NCBI GenBank assembly: GCA_017387685.1
Contig: JAFOEU010000092.1
Coordinates: forward strand, 1-50,092
Direction of reading: 5' to 3'
Source of the DNA: Clostridia bacterium
GTDB taxonomy: Bacteria; Bacillota; Clostridia; Oscillospirales; CAG-272
DNA: 50,092 nucleotides
Below the pieces are notes generated by a model, which saw only the letters and a list, made by a program, of their open reading frames with translations, was not told the origin of the DNA and made no database searches. Below, in pieces: positions 16,547 to 23,562 of the stretch; the first letter of the stretch is position 1; every line of letters starts with the position of its first letter. The translations under genes were made by a program, and so were the position numbers.

Positions 16547-17454
16547 TGTTTATCTCCCTGCCATTCCCAAATCAAATTCAGAATTTTTTCTGCGTATTCG
16601 CCTTGAATGACGCTGAAATTTCCACCTCCGACGGACGAGCTACTGTAAAGCTCCGTGCTGTCAGTCTTTCTGAAAAGCTGGTCGCACCACACTATATTAT
16701 CGCTTTCTTCAAAGCGAACGATGATATAGAAATCTGTTCCGAAGGTTTCGGTTATGCCGGTCAGACCGAAGGTGTCGGTGAAGTCATCGGTCGGTGTGGG
16801 TGAATAATAGCTTTCAATGAAAGCATAGAGAAGCTCCGCGTCGTGTTCTCTGTCAAAGGTGCAGATACGGTATTCTTCGGTGTCAAAGAGCGACATCTGA
16901 CTTACCGCAAGCTGTTCAAGTGTGATATAGCTTTTGTTATTCGTTTTTTCGATGTGCTTTGCATCGGTCGCGGTTGCGTAATTCGTTTCCCACGGCGAAT
17001 GCCCCTTGTCGGATGCGATCACCGAAATGCTCTTGACCGTCCAATCCTTCATTAGATCGGGCGCATCCTTGTGACGGGCTACGTATACCCAACTGTAAGA
17101 GCATTCAAGGATAGGAAAGCGGTGTCTTTGTGTATTTGATACCGCGATAAATTCCTTGTTCTCAAATCCGTCGATCATCGAGAAACGCTCGTAGGCGCGT
17201 CTACCGTCAATTTTGCTTTCTTTCTCCGCCTCCCATTCGGAAGCGGAGTAGAATGCGTAGCGGAGATCGAAGCTATAGTCTTCTTCATAGGTCTTGAAGA
17301 AGTCTTCGTCGAAATTTTCCGAATAGTCGGGAACTTGATCTATATTGAACAAAATAGCGGAATCAAAATAGACATAAGGGTTGTATACCACGCCGCACGA
17401 GGTCAGCGAAAGGCAGAGGCAGAGCGTAAGGATTAAAGTGACTGCCCGTTTCAT
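16543..17454 (-). CDS. Lipoprotein of the GntR-ABC operon
   Basis: A 303-aa lipoprotein (signal ending LTSC, Cys at about residue 20). The mature region is acidic and aromatic with no domain I recognise, and only a few cysteines. It starts 1 nt after the permease stop, so it is probably the direct partner of the transporter, as a surface sensor, substrate-binding or protective protein. Its larger size sets it apart from the five smaller exported proteins that follow. Confidence 0.75.
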   Translation of the reverse strand: MKRAVTLILTLCLCLSLTSCGVVYNPYVYFDSAILFNIDQVPDYSENFDEDFFKTYEEDYSFDLRYAFYSASEWEAEKESKIDGRRAYERFSMIDGFENKEFIAVSNTQRHRFPILECSYSWVYVARHKDAPDLMKDWTVKSISVIASDKGHSPWETNYATATDAKHIEKTNNKSYITLEQLAVSQMSLFDTEEYRICTFDREHDAELLYAFIESYYSPTPTDDFTDTFGLTGITETFGTDFYIIVRFEESDNIVWCDQLFRKTDSTELYSSSSVGGGNFSVIQGEYAEKILNLIWEWQGDKQ

Positions 17455-17455
17455 T

Positions 17456-18526
17456 TTACCACGCCCCCAGTCCCATAAGGAAGCAGATGAAGCAGGCTGC
17501 GATGACTACGATATCAAAGACCTTCAGCTTGACGCTTCGGCGGTAGATGATGTAGCCCACCGTCGAGAAGATCAGCGCAAAGATGGCGATTATCGCGGTT
17601 GCGCCCTCAAATGCCCAGTAGATCAGCAAGAACGAGCCGACGGGGAGAAGGCTGACGTAGGAGAAGGGAGTGTTTGATATTTCGCCCGCGCTTTCGGCAC
17701 GCTTTTTGTTGAAGAACCAAAGCAGTCCCGCAACGAAAAGTGCGGTCAGAAGCGGCACGAGAATCATGTAGATCAGCATCGCGTAAGGATTGTCGGTGCC
17801 GAGGTCGGGGACGGGATGATAAGAGCTTCCTCTTGAAATATCCGAGAAATATTCGCATATCTGAACGAGCGGCATCCAAAGGATAGTCAGGAGGGTTTCG
17901 CTGTCGATATTCAGATTGAACATTTCCGAGAATGTCAACAGAACAACGCAGATGATAAACTGCCACGCTCCGGCGGTGAGAAATCCGTCGACCGACGAAT
18001 TGCATACCGAGAAGAAGAAGGCGTTGACCGAATAGTAGAAGAGCGAGCAGAGAAGCGAGATGAAGAAGAAGGACCACAGCGCGCCGAAGCCTATCTTGTC
18101 TGCGCAGGGCAACAGGGCTATCGTGTACCAGATGAAGGACACGGTATAAGCCGCGAGGAACTGCACGAATCCGTTGATCAAATGAACCGAGATCAGCGTG
18201 GTGCGCGAGATCGGGAATGAGAACGCCGAATCGAGATATTTGCGGTTGTTGAAGCAGGCGAGCTCGAGCATCGGCAGAAGTGCGGTGAGTATAGCGGAGA
18301 AGGCTACGAAAACGCCGAGGCTGGGGTTGAGCGTCCACTCATAAGGTTCGAACTGACCGTAGATTGCATAGTAGGTATTATTTTCGTATTCCTTTTGTCT
18401 TTGATAGGTTTCATTTACCCCTTGAACCACCATTGTGACGATGACAAGGCATATAAAGGTTATGATCGCGGTGCGGATGAGTGATTCCTTCGCGTGCTGT
18501 CTGAAATAACGGAGTGCGGTCTTCAT
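17456..18526 (-). CDS. ABC transporter permease (YtrC/ABC-2 type)
   Basis: A 356-aa membrane protein with an N-terminal segment at about 17-37 and at least six further hydrophobic helices. It lacks FtsX-type large loops and resembles ABC-2 type permeases paired with YtrB-like ATPases. FPISRTTLISVHLINGF is typical of such permeases near the second helix. The ATG follows AAAGGAGG and overlaps the ATPase stop by 4 nt. In this family the transporters often export antimicrobials or sense envelope stress; the substrate here is unknown. Confidence 0.85.
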   Translation of the reverse strand: MKTALRYFRQHAKESLIRTAIITFICLVIVTMVVQGVNETYQRQKEYENNTYYAIYGQFEPYEWTLNPSLGVFVAFSAILTALLPMLELACFNNRKYLDSAFSFPISRTTLISVHLINGFVQFLAAYTVSFIWYTIALLPCADKIGFGALWSFFFISLLCSLFYYSVNAFFFSVCNSSVDGFLTAGAWQFIICVVLLTFSEMFNLNIDSETLLTILWMPLVQICEYFSDISRGSSYHPVPDLGTDNPYAMLIYMILVPLLTALFVAGLLWFFNKKRAESAGEISNTPFSYVSLLPVGSFLLIYWAFEGATAIIAIFALIFSTVGYIIYRRSVKLKVFDIVVIAACFICFLMGLGAW

Positions 18527-19398
18527 TTTCTGCCTCCTTTCACGTCGGTGATGAAGATGTCTTCGAATGTGAGCTTTTCCTGCTCGATAACGGCGGGTTT
18601 CAGCTTCATAAGCTCTGCGTAAGACGCCTCGGCGTCGCCCTCGATGGTTACGGTGACAAATTTGCCCTTTATCTCAATGTCGCGGACGTTGAGATTCGAG
18701 AATGCGATCGCCGTTTTCTCCTCGGTGAAGGCAAGACGGAAGCGGCAGTATCTCGCCGCGTGCTCCTCAAGAGAGCCTTGCGAGGAAACGGTGCGGTTGT
18801 CGATGAGGGCGTAAAGGTCGCAGAAGGTTTCAAGCTCGGAGAGCGCGTGGGACGAGATAACGACGGTCGAATCGTTTTCCTCGACCGCGCGGTTGATCTC
18901 CTCGATTACGGTCTTTTTCGTGAACGCGTCAAGACCGTCGAAAGCCTCGTCGAGGAGGAGATATTTCGGTCTTGCCGAGAGGGCGAGCGCGATATAGAAC
19001 TGTCGGCGCATACCCTTGGAGAAATTGCGCTGATGCGCGTTTTCATCGAGCTTGAAGCGCTCGAGCAGACGGCGGTAAAGCTCGCGGTCGAGGTTGGGGT
19101 AGAAGGTCAGATAGGTGTCAAAAATGCCCTTGCCCGTAGTCTGTCCCGCGTAAAAGGGATCGTCGGGTAGGAAGAAAACGTCCTCGCGCACCGCGGGGAG
19201 GGTCGCCTCCTTTCCGTCGTAGAGAACGGCACCGATGTCGGGAACGTAAACGCCCGACATCAGACGCAGAAGCGTCGATTTGCCCGAGCCGTTCGTGCCG
19301 ACCAGACCGAGCACCTTGCCGTCGGGAACGGTGAGTTTGATGTTTTCAAGAATGAGATTCCCGCCGAGAGAATGAGAATTGATATTGATCGAGATCAT
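18523..19398 (-). CDS. ABC transporter ATP-binding protein (YtrB type)
   Basis: 291 aa. Walker A is GTNGSGKST at 34-42, the signature is FSKGMRRQ at 126-133 (SKGM in place of SGGQ, usual in the YtrB/YxlF branch), and Walker B is LLLDEAFDGLD at 147-157. The Q-loop Gln is not obvious in FLPDDPFYAG, also common in this branch. The C-terminal ~80 residues are an accessory domain. It couples ATP hydrolysis to the adjacent permease and overlaps both neighbours by 4 nt. Confidence 0.9.
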   Translation of the reverse strand: MISININSHSLGGNLILENIKLTVPDGKVLGLVGTNGSGKSTLLRLMSGVYVPDIGAVLYDGKEATLPAVREDVFFLPDDPFYAGQTTGKGIFDTYLTFYPNLDRELYRRLLERFKLDENAHQRNFSKGMRRQFYIALALSARPKYLLLDEAFDGLDAFTKKTVIEEINRAVEENDSTVVISSHALSELETFCDLYALIDNRTVSSQGSLEEHAARYCRFRLAFTEEKTAIAFSNLNVRDIEIKGKFVTVTIEGDAEASYAELMKLKPAVIEQEKLTFEDIFITDVKGGRK

Positions 19399-19751
19399 TT
19401 GCCGTACACCTCCTCAATAAGTGTCGCGAGTGCCGCACGAGTGAGTCCTTTGTCCTTAAGGGAAGAGAGAACCTCGCGCGCTTCGATTGTCAGTGTGGTT
19501 TCGTGTTCGTTTCCGCTTTCGGGCGAGGAAACGTAGACGCCCTTTTTGGGCAGGGTGTAGATCAGCCCGCGCTCCTCAAGATAGGAATACGCGCGCGCCA
19601 TGGTGTTTGGGTTGATGCCCATTTCCTGTGCCGCCGCGCGGACGGATGGGAGCTTTTCGCCCGCCGCCAGAATGCCGAGCTTGATGTAAGACTCGTATTT
19701 TTCCGCAACCTCAAGATATATCTCCCGCTTGCCCGTGAAATTTGCCTGCAC
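19395..19751 (-). CDS. GntR-family regulator, YtrA subfamily
   Basis: A 118-aa repressor-type protein. Residues about 10-75 form the winged helix-turn-helix (GEKLPSVRAAAQEMGINPNTMARAYSYLEERG), and the short C-terminal tail without a ligand domain defines the YtrA subfamily, whose genes sit beside ABC transporters. The start is GTG at 19751 after GAGGTGA. It is first in a ten-gene operon and probably autoregulates through CTGT repeats next to its promoter. Confidence 0.9.
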   Translation of the reverse strand: MQANFTGKREIYLEVAEKYESYIKLGILAAGEKLPSVRAAAQEMGINPNTMARAYSYLEERGLIYTLPKKGVYVSSPESGNEHETTLTIEAREVLSSLKDKGLTRAALATLIEEVYGK

Positions 19752-19767
19752 TTATATCACCTCGTTT

Positions 19768-19798
19768 CTGTGTGAACTGTGTTATCTGTATTAACTGT
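19768..19798 (-). promoter_or_regulatory. Likely GntR operator: CTGT direct repeats
   Basis: Four CTGT units (plus-strand starts 19768, 19777, 19786, 19795) are spaced exactly 9 bp apart. They cover the transcription start region of the GntR operon. Confidence 0.6.
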
Positions 19799-19827
19799 AT
19801 TATATCACAGCAATACAGCTTTGTCAA
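19799..19827 (-). promoter_or_regulatory. Sigma-A promoter of the GntR-ABC operon
   Basis: Minus strand TTGACA (19827-19822), 17-bp spacer, TATAAT (19804-19799): a consensus promoter, strong unless repressed. Confidence 0.9.
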
Positions 19828-20245
19828 TAGCTTTTTCAAAAAATATTTCGCCGCCGGCTAAATACCGGAACTTTATTTTATCTCATTTTTATCTCTATGC
19901 AGAAATAAAATTATCAGCCGTAGGGGACGGCGCCCCCGACGTCCCGGACTGCACGTAATTATATAATTGACTGTGTTCAGGCGTATTAATAAAATTATAT
20001 CCGTAGGGACCGACGTCCTCGGCGGTCCGTGGGCACAAAATTATTTATGTGTCGAAAACCAAGTGAGATTTTCTTGATTATGTGCACATCTAAAATATGA
20101 TTGGGCTCGGACCGCCGGGGACGTCGGTCCCTACTGATCTTGATATAATTAGGTGCAGAATATGCTCGTTTTATCGACCATTGACAACACCAAAAGTTTG
20201 GTATATAATATTAGCAGAAACGCAAACTCCGATTGCTGCGACACA
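19828..20245. other. Gene-free spacer with dispersed GC-rich repeats
   Basis: No coding region can be supported here. The stretch is AT-rich except for three GC-rich repeat copies: about 19916-19948 and 20001-20031 in one orientation, and 20105-20134 inverted. Their shared core reads GTAGGGACCGACGTC then CGGCGGTCC, with variation. Confidence 0.7.
20001..20134. repeat. Inverted pair of GTAGGGACCGACGTC repeats
   Basis: The copy at 20001-20029 and its reverse complement at 20107-20134 match over about 26 bases with one or two differences. A third, more diverged copy lies at 19917-19948. They resemble intergenic repeat units common in gut Clostridia genomes. Confidence 0.7.
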
Positions 20246-20280
20246 AAAACCGACCTACTCGCAACGAGCAGGTCGGTTTT
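20246..20280 (-). terminator. Terminator of the feo operon
   Basis: A 16-bp stem with one mismatch (20246-20261 with 20265-20280) is followed on the minus strand by TTTTTGTGT, just past the small Cys-rich gene. Confidence 0.85.
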
Positions 20281-20284
20281 GTGG

Positions 20285-20443
20285 TTATTTATTTTTTCCG
20301 CCGCAGTTACCCGAGCAACTCTTTGAGTGCGGGCAGCCGATGCATTTTACGCCCTTTTTCTTCTGTGCGCGAAGATAGAGGCAGATCGCGCCGATGATGA
20401 CGGCGATTATTGCGATTACGATTATATCGGTAAGATTTATCAT
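20285..20443 (-). CDS. FeoB-associated Cys-rich membrane protein
   Basis: A 52-aa protein with one N-terminal membrane helix (IIVIAIIAVIIGAICLYL) and a short tail with four cysteines after the helix (KCIGCPHSKSCSGNCGG). This matches the small FeoB-associated protein family of Clostridia, thought to assist ferrous iron uptake. The ATG at 20443 lies 9 nt after the feoB stop, in the same operon. Confidence 0.9.
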   Translation of the reverse strand: MINLTDIIVIAIIAVIIGAICLYLRAQKKKGVKCIGCPHSKSCSGNCGGKNK

Positions 20444-20452
20444 TTCATTAAA

Positions 20453-22465
20453 TTACGCATTGCGCTTTTTGTTTTTTGCGATGAGTACTGCAACGATGGC
20501 GATCATCACGGCAACCGCGATTGCGCCGCCGATAGTGCCGCCGATGTTAAGCGCGGAGGGGGCGGTGATGAGCGTGCCGACGGTGTTAACGAGGTAGCCG
20601 ATGGTGAAGCCCATTCCGAGCTGGAGTGCGATTCCGCTCCAGAGCCATTTCGCGCTCTTGAGCTCGGAGTTCATCGAGCCGATCGCCGCGAAGCAGGGGG
20701 GAGAGAAGAGGTTGAACATAAGGTATGCGAGTGCCGCCGCCTTGGTGATCGCGATGATTCCCGCAACCTCTGCGCCCGAGCCCTCGATCATTTCAAGGTC
20801 CTCGACGTTGATGAGGTTTTCAAGACCGACAAAGCATACCGCAAGCGTGCCGACGACGTTTTCCTTCGCGATAAATCCGGTCACAGCCGCTGCCGCAAGC
20901 TGCCAGGAGACAACGCCGACTACGGGAACGAGGAGGTAAGCGAAGGGGGATGCGATAGATGCGAGTATCGAGCTGTCCGCGCTTTCGGCAACCTTGAAGG
21001 ACCAGTCAAACGTCTGCATAACCTGAACTGCGGTGTTGCAAAGAAGGATGATGGTTGCCGCCTTGACTATGTATTCCCATCCTCTGCCGCACATCGAGAT
21101 GAAGGCGCGAACGAAGGAAGGCACTTTGTATTCGGGGAGCTCCATAATGAAGAAGGATCTCTTCTTTTTGTTGCCCGTGATGCCGTTTACGAGGAGCGCG
21201 GCAATGAAGATCACTACGATACCCGAGAGGTACATAGTCCAGCTGACCCATCCCGCGTTGTCGAAGAATGCGCCCGCGAAGAGCGAGATGACGGGGATCT
21301 TTGCGCCGCAAGGCATAAAGGGAGTGATCATTGCGGTAGCGCGGCGTTCGCGCTCGTCGCGGATGGTTCGGCAAGCCATAACGCCGGGAACGGCGCATCC
21401 GATACCGATAACGAAGGGGATGACCGACTTTCCGGAAAGTCCGACCTTCTTGAAGATGGGGTCGAGAACTACCGAAACTCGCGCCATATATCCGCAATCC
21501 TCAAGCAGGGCGATGAGGAAGTACATTACCATAACGAGGGGGAGAAAGCCTACAACAGCTCCGACACCGCCGATGATGCCGTCAACCACGAGGGCGTAGA
21601 CGATGGGTGATGCGTCGACCATAAGAGAGCCGACCCATTCGCCGAACATATCGATAAGAGTTACAAGACCGGGGATGGTGGTGCCGTTTTCGAATTCATA
21701 TCCTTCAGCGATCCAAGTTCCGAGCCAGGTCTGCGAGATCTGGAAGACGAGGAACATAACGATCGCGAAGATCGGAATGCCGAGCCACTTGTTGGTGAGA
21801 ATATCATCGATAACGTCGCCGAAGTTGCGCTGATTGGTCTTGACCGCGCGGCGCTCGACCTCCTTGACGATCTTGTTGACAAATTCAAAACGCTTGCGGT
21901 CCGCCGCCTGAACCGACGCCTTGTCGGTCATATTGACTCCCGACTCCGAGTAGGGAGCACTCTGCTTCTTTCCGATGTTTGAAATTACCGCGTCGATTAC
22001 GGCTTTAAGTCCGTCAGCGGAGGTTGCGGTGGTGTTGATAACGGGACAGCCTAGCTTTGCGGAAAGTTTGTCCGAGTCGATGTCCGTCTTCTTTTTCTCA
22101 TTGATATCGCTCTTGTTGAGCGCAACGACAACGGGAATGCCGAGCTCAAGGAGCTGGGTGGTGAAGAAAAGACTGCGGCTGAGGTTGGTCGCGTCGACGA
22201 TATTGATGATCGCGTCGGGCTCGGAGTTCTTAACGTATTCGCTCGTTACGCTCTCCTCGCTTGTGAACGGGGACATCGAATAAGCACCGGGGAGGTCAAC
22301 GGCGATAAGCTGTTCTTCTCCCGAATAAAAGGATTTTTTGATCGCGTGCTCTTTTTTGTCAACCGTTACGCCCGCCCAGTTGCCGACCTTTTCGCTCGAG
22401 CCGGTGAGGGCGTTGAACATCGTTGTTTTTCCCGAGTTGGGGTTTCCAGTCAAAGCAATTCTCAT
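20453..22465 (-). CDS. feoB: Ferrous iron transporter FeoB
   Basis: A 670-aa Fe(II) transporter. The N-terminal GTPase has G1 GNPNSGKT at 8-15, G3 DLPG at about 58-61 and G4 NKSD near 117. A helical guanine-dissociation-inhibitor region follows, then a membrane domain of about nine to eleven helices with the Gate motifs (PFVIGIGCAVPGVMACRT and the second repeat with FSPPCFAAI). Length and motif order are normal for the family. The ATG at 22465 follows AAGGAGG. A DtxR-type palindrome lies between feoA and this gene, so feoB may also have its own iron-controlled promoter. Confidence 0.97.
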   Translation of the reverse strand: MRIALTGNPNSGKTTMFNALTGSSEKVGNWAGVTVDKKEHAIKKSFYSGEEQLIAVDLPGAYSMSPFTSEESVTSEYVKNSEPDAIINIVDATNLSRSLFFTTQLLELGIPVVVALNKSDINEKKKTDIDSDKLSAKLGCPVINTTATSADGLKAVIDAVISNIGKKQSAPYSESGVNMTDKASVQAADRKRFEFVNKIVKEVERRAVKTNQRNFGDVIDDILTNKWLGIPIFAIVMFLVFQISQTWLGTWIAEGYEFENGTTIPGLVTLIDMFGEWVGSLMVDASPIVYALVVDGIIGGVGAVVGFLPLVMVMYFLIALLEDCGYMARVSVVLDPIFKKVGLSGKSVIPFVIGIGCAVPGVMACRTIRDERERRATAMITPFMPCGAKIPVISLFAGAFFDNAGWVSWTMYLSGIVVIFIAALLVNGITGNKKKRSFFIMELPEYKVPSFVRAFISMCGRGWEYIVKAATIILLCNTAVQVMQTFDWSFKVAESADSSILASIASPFAYLLVPVVGVVSWQLAAAAVTGFIAKENVVGTLAVCFVGLENLINVEDLEMIEGSGAEVAGIIAITKAAALAYLMFNLFSPPCFAAIGSMNSELKSAKWLWSGIALQLGMGFTIGYLVNTVGTLITAPSALNIGGTIGGAIAVAVMIAIVAVLIAKNKKRNA

Positions 22466-22512
22466 TAAGGGAATTACCTCCTTATGTAAATAAATATTAT
22501 ACTGATCGAATG

Positions 22513-22530
22513 AGTTAGCTAAGGCTAACT
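22513..22530. promoter_or_regulatory. DtxR-type palindrome between feoA and feoB
   Basis: AGTTAGC, 4 bases, GCTAACT: a perfect inverted repeat. It fits the TTAGGnnAnCCTAA-like boxes bound by DtxR/IdeR iron repressors better than a Fur box. Confidence 0.6.
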
Positions 22531-22566
22531 GAATGCCGTGAGAATTGGCAGAGCCATTTCCCGATT

Positions 22567-22779
22567 TTAAATCAGAATAGCATCTGCCAACTGATTATCA
22601 ATGCTGTATCTGCCGTCCTTGATGGAAACAGTGCAGCCCTTGCGTCTTTTTTTGACAACGGTGATCGTCTCGCCGCTGTAGCAACCGAGAGAGAAGAGGA
22701 AGGCGTTGAGCTCCTCATCGTCGGTCTTGATTTCTTTGATTATATATTCCTTGCCTTCAATAGCATCTATAAGCGTCAT
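22567..22779 (-). CDS. feoA: FeoA iron-transport accessory protein
   Basis: A 70-aa SH3-like protein that assists FeoB at the cytoplasmic side. LFSLGCYSGETITVVKKRRKGCTVSIKDGRYSID is the typical FeoA core. An in-frame ATG at 22824 would place the N-terminus inside the upstream palindrome and lacks a ribosome site. I chose the ATG at 22779 (MTLIDAIEG), 7 nt after GGTGA. It is followed by feoB about 100 nt downstream. Confidence 0.9.
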   Translation of the reverse strand: MTLIDAIEGKEYIIKEIKTDDEELNAFLFSLGCYSGETITVVKKRRKGCTVSIKDGRYSIDNQLADAILI

Positions 22780-22813
22780 TTGTTTCACCGTAAATAATAA
22801 AATATCAAGCTGT

Positions 22814-22835
22814 TCAGTTAGCATATGCTAACTGA
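22814..22835. promoter_or_regulatory. DtxR-type palindrome in the feoA leader
   Basis: A perfect 22-bp palindrome centred on GCATATGC, with TTAGC/GCTAA arms as at 22513-22530. It lies about 25-45 bp downstream of the predicted feoA start point, so bound repressor could block elongation. Confidence 0.65.
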
Positions 22836-22867
22836 TGCGCAAAATAAAAATGTTTTTTACACACATA

Positions 22868-22896
22868 ATTATACACTAAAGCGGTGAATTTGTCAA
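22868..22896 (-). promoter_or_regulatory. Sigma-A promoter of feoA
   Basis: Minus strand TTGACA (22896-22891), 17-bp spacer, TATAAT (22873-22868). Confidence 0.88.
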
Positions 22897-23014
22897 CCTG
22901 TTTTGTTATAATTTTGTAAATTCGGCGAAAAAGACAATCTGAAAAATTTTTGTAAGCTTGGCTTTTGGTAAATATGCGCATGTGAAAAGATAACCTCACT
23001 TACCGCGTCTTAAT

Positions 23015-23177
23015 CACGCCGAAGGCGTGTATGGAATCCGCAACTTGTTGCGGTATGGAATCAGCTCGCAGAGCTGTATGTAATCAAGCCGCGGATAATG
23101 CACCTTCGGTGATGCCATACCGCTTCGCGGATGCCATGCACGCTGACGCGTGATTCCATGCCAAGCCTGCGGCTTGG
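23015..23177. repeat. Array of short hairpins joined by conserved 7-8 base linkers
   Basis: Clear stem-loops lie at 23015-23029, 23038-23053, 23062-23076, 23101-23111, 23120-23130, 23139-23152 and 23161-23177, with a possibly truncated one near 23085-23094. The linkers are TATGGAAT, TATGGAAT and TATGTAAT on the left, then ATGCCAT, ATGCCAT and ATTCCAT on the right; the last is near-complementary to the first. It has no coding potential and no direct-repeat/spacer pattern. Confidence 0.75.
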
Positions 23178-23218
23178 ATAAAAATAAAGCCCGAACGAAG
23201 TTCGGGCTTTATTTTTAT
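23178..23218 (-). terminator. Strong hairpin terminator next to tRNA remnant
   Basis: A perfect 19-bp stem (23178-23196 with 23200-23218) with a GAA loop and AT-rich base. On the minus strand it directly follows the 3' tRNA-Lys remnant, just as the intact tRNA is followed by its own terminator. Confidence 0.8.
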
Positions 23219-23244
23219 GGTGACCCATCGGAGACTCAGAACTC
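23219..23244 (-). pseudogene. 3' remnant of a tRNA-Lys gene
   Basis: About 25 bases match the 3' end (T-arm and acceptor strand) of the intact tRNA-Lys at 23392-23464, with a single inserted base, followed by unrelated sequence. Confidence 0.75.
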
Positions 23245-23246
23245 AT

Positions 23247-23322
23247 GTGTGCGCGTGGATGCGGTGCTAAAATGAAGTTACTGCTACGCGCACACTATGG
23301 CGAGTTTGCTTTGCAAACTCGC
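23247..23322. repeat. Two further hairpins between tRNA remnant and tRNA
   Basis: GTGTGCGCGT pairs with its complement at 23286-23295 across a 29-nt loop. After a TATG linker, GCGAGTTTGC (23300-23309) pairs perfectly with 23313-23322. The style is the same as the array at 23015-23177. Confidence 0.7.
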
Positions 23323-23346
23323 GGAGCTCATCGTCATAAGAGTTAG

Positions 23347-23390
23347 CATAATAAAAAGGTACAACGCAAGCGTTGCACCTTTTTATTATG
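23347..23390 (-). terminator. Terminator after tRNA-Lys
   Basis: A 21-bp stem with one mismatch (23347-23367 with 23370-23390) whose minus-strand 3' arm is T-rich; it starts directly at the tRNA 3' end. Confidence 0.85.
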
Positions 23391-23391
23391 G

Positions 23392-23464
23392 TGACCCATC
23401 GGAGACTCGAACTCCGGACCCTTTGATTAAAAGTCAAATGCTCTACCGTCTGAGCTAATGGGTC
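23392..23464 (-). tRNA. tRNA-Lys (anticodon TTT)
   Basis: A 73-nt cloverleaf: acceptor GACCCAT pairs with ATGGGTC, the D-loop contains TTAGCTCAG, the anticodon loop is CTTTTAA with TTT at its centre, and the T-arm is GGAGTTCGAGTCTCC. The discriminator base is A and CCA is not encoded. Confidence 0.97.
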
Positions 23465-23480
23465 TTTTTAAGACCAATAT

Positions 23481-23509
23481 ATGATACCACATTTTGGTCC
23501 GTTTGTCAA
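23481..23509 (-). promoter_or_regulatory. Promoter of tRNA-Lys
   Basis: Minus strand TTGACA (23509-23504), 17-bp spacer, TATCAT (23486-23481), about 15 bp upstream of the mature 5' end. Confidence 0.85.
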
Positions 23510-23562
23510 CACTTTTTTGGAAAAATCTTTGCGGAATTTCAAAAAAGTATTGCTCATACATC

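Noticed and set aside
20327-21610. 427-codon plus-strand frame opposite feoB
   Set aside because: Low-complexity Asp/Glu/Arg-rich translation, antisense to unmistakable FeoB.
23015-23177. Possible CRISPR array
   Set aside because: Constant parts are only 7-8 bases, the variable parts are self-complementary hairpins, and there are no cas genes.
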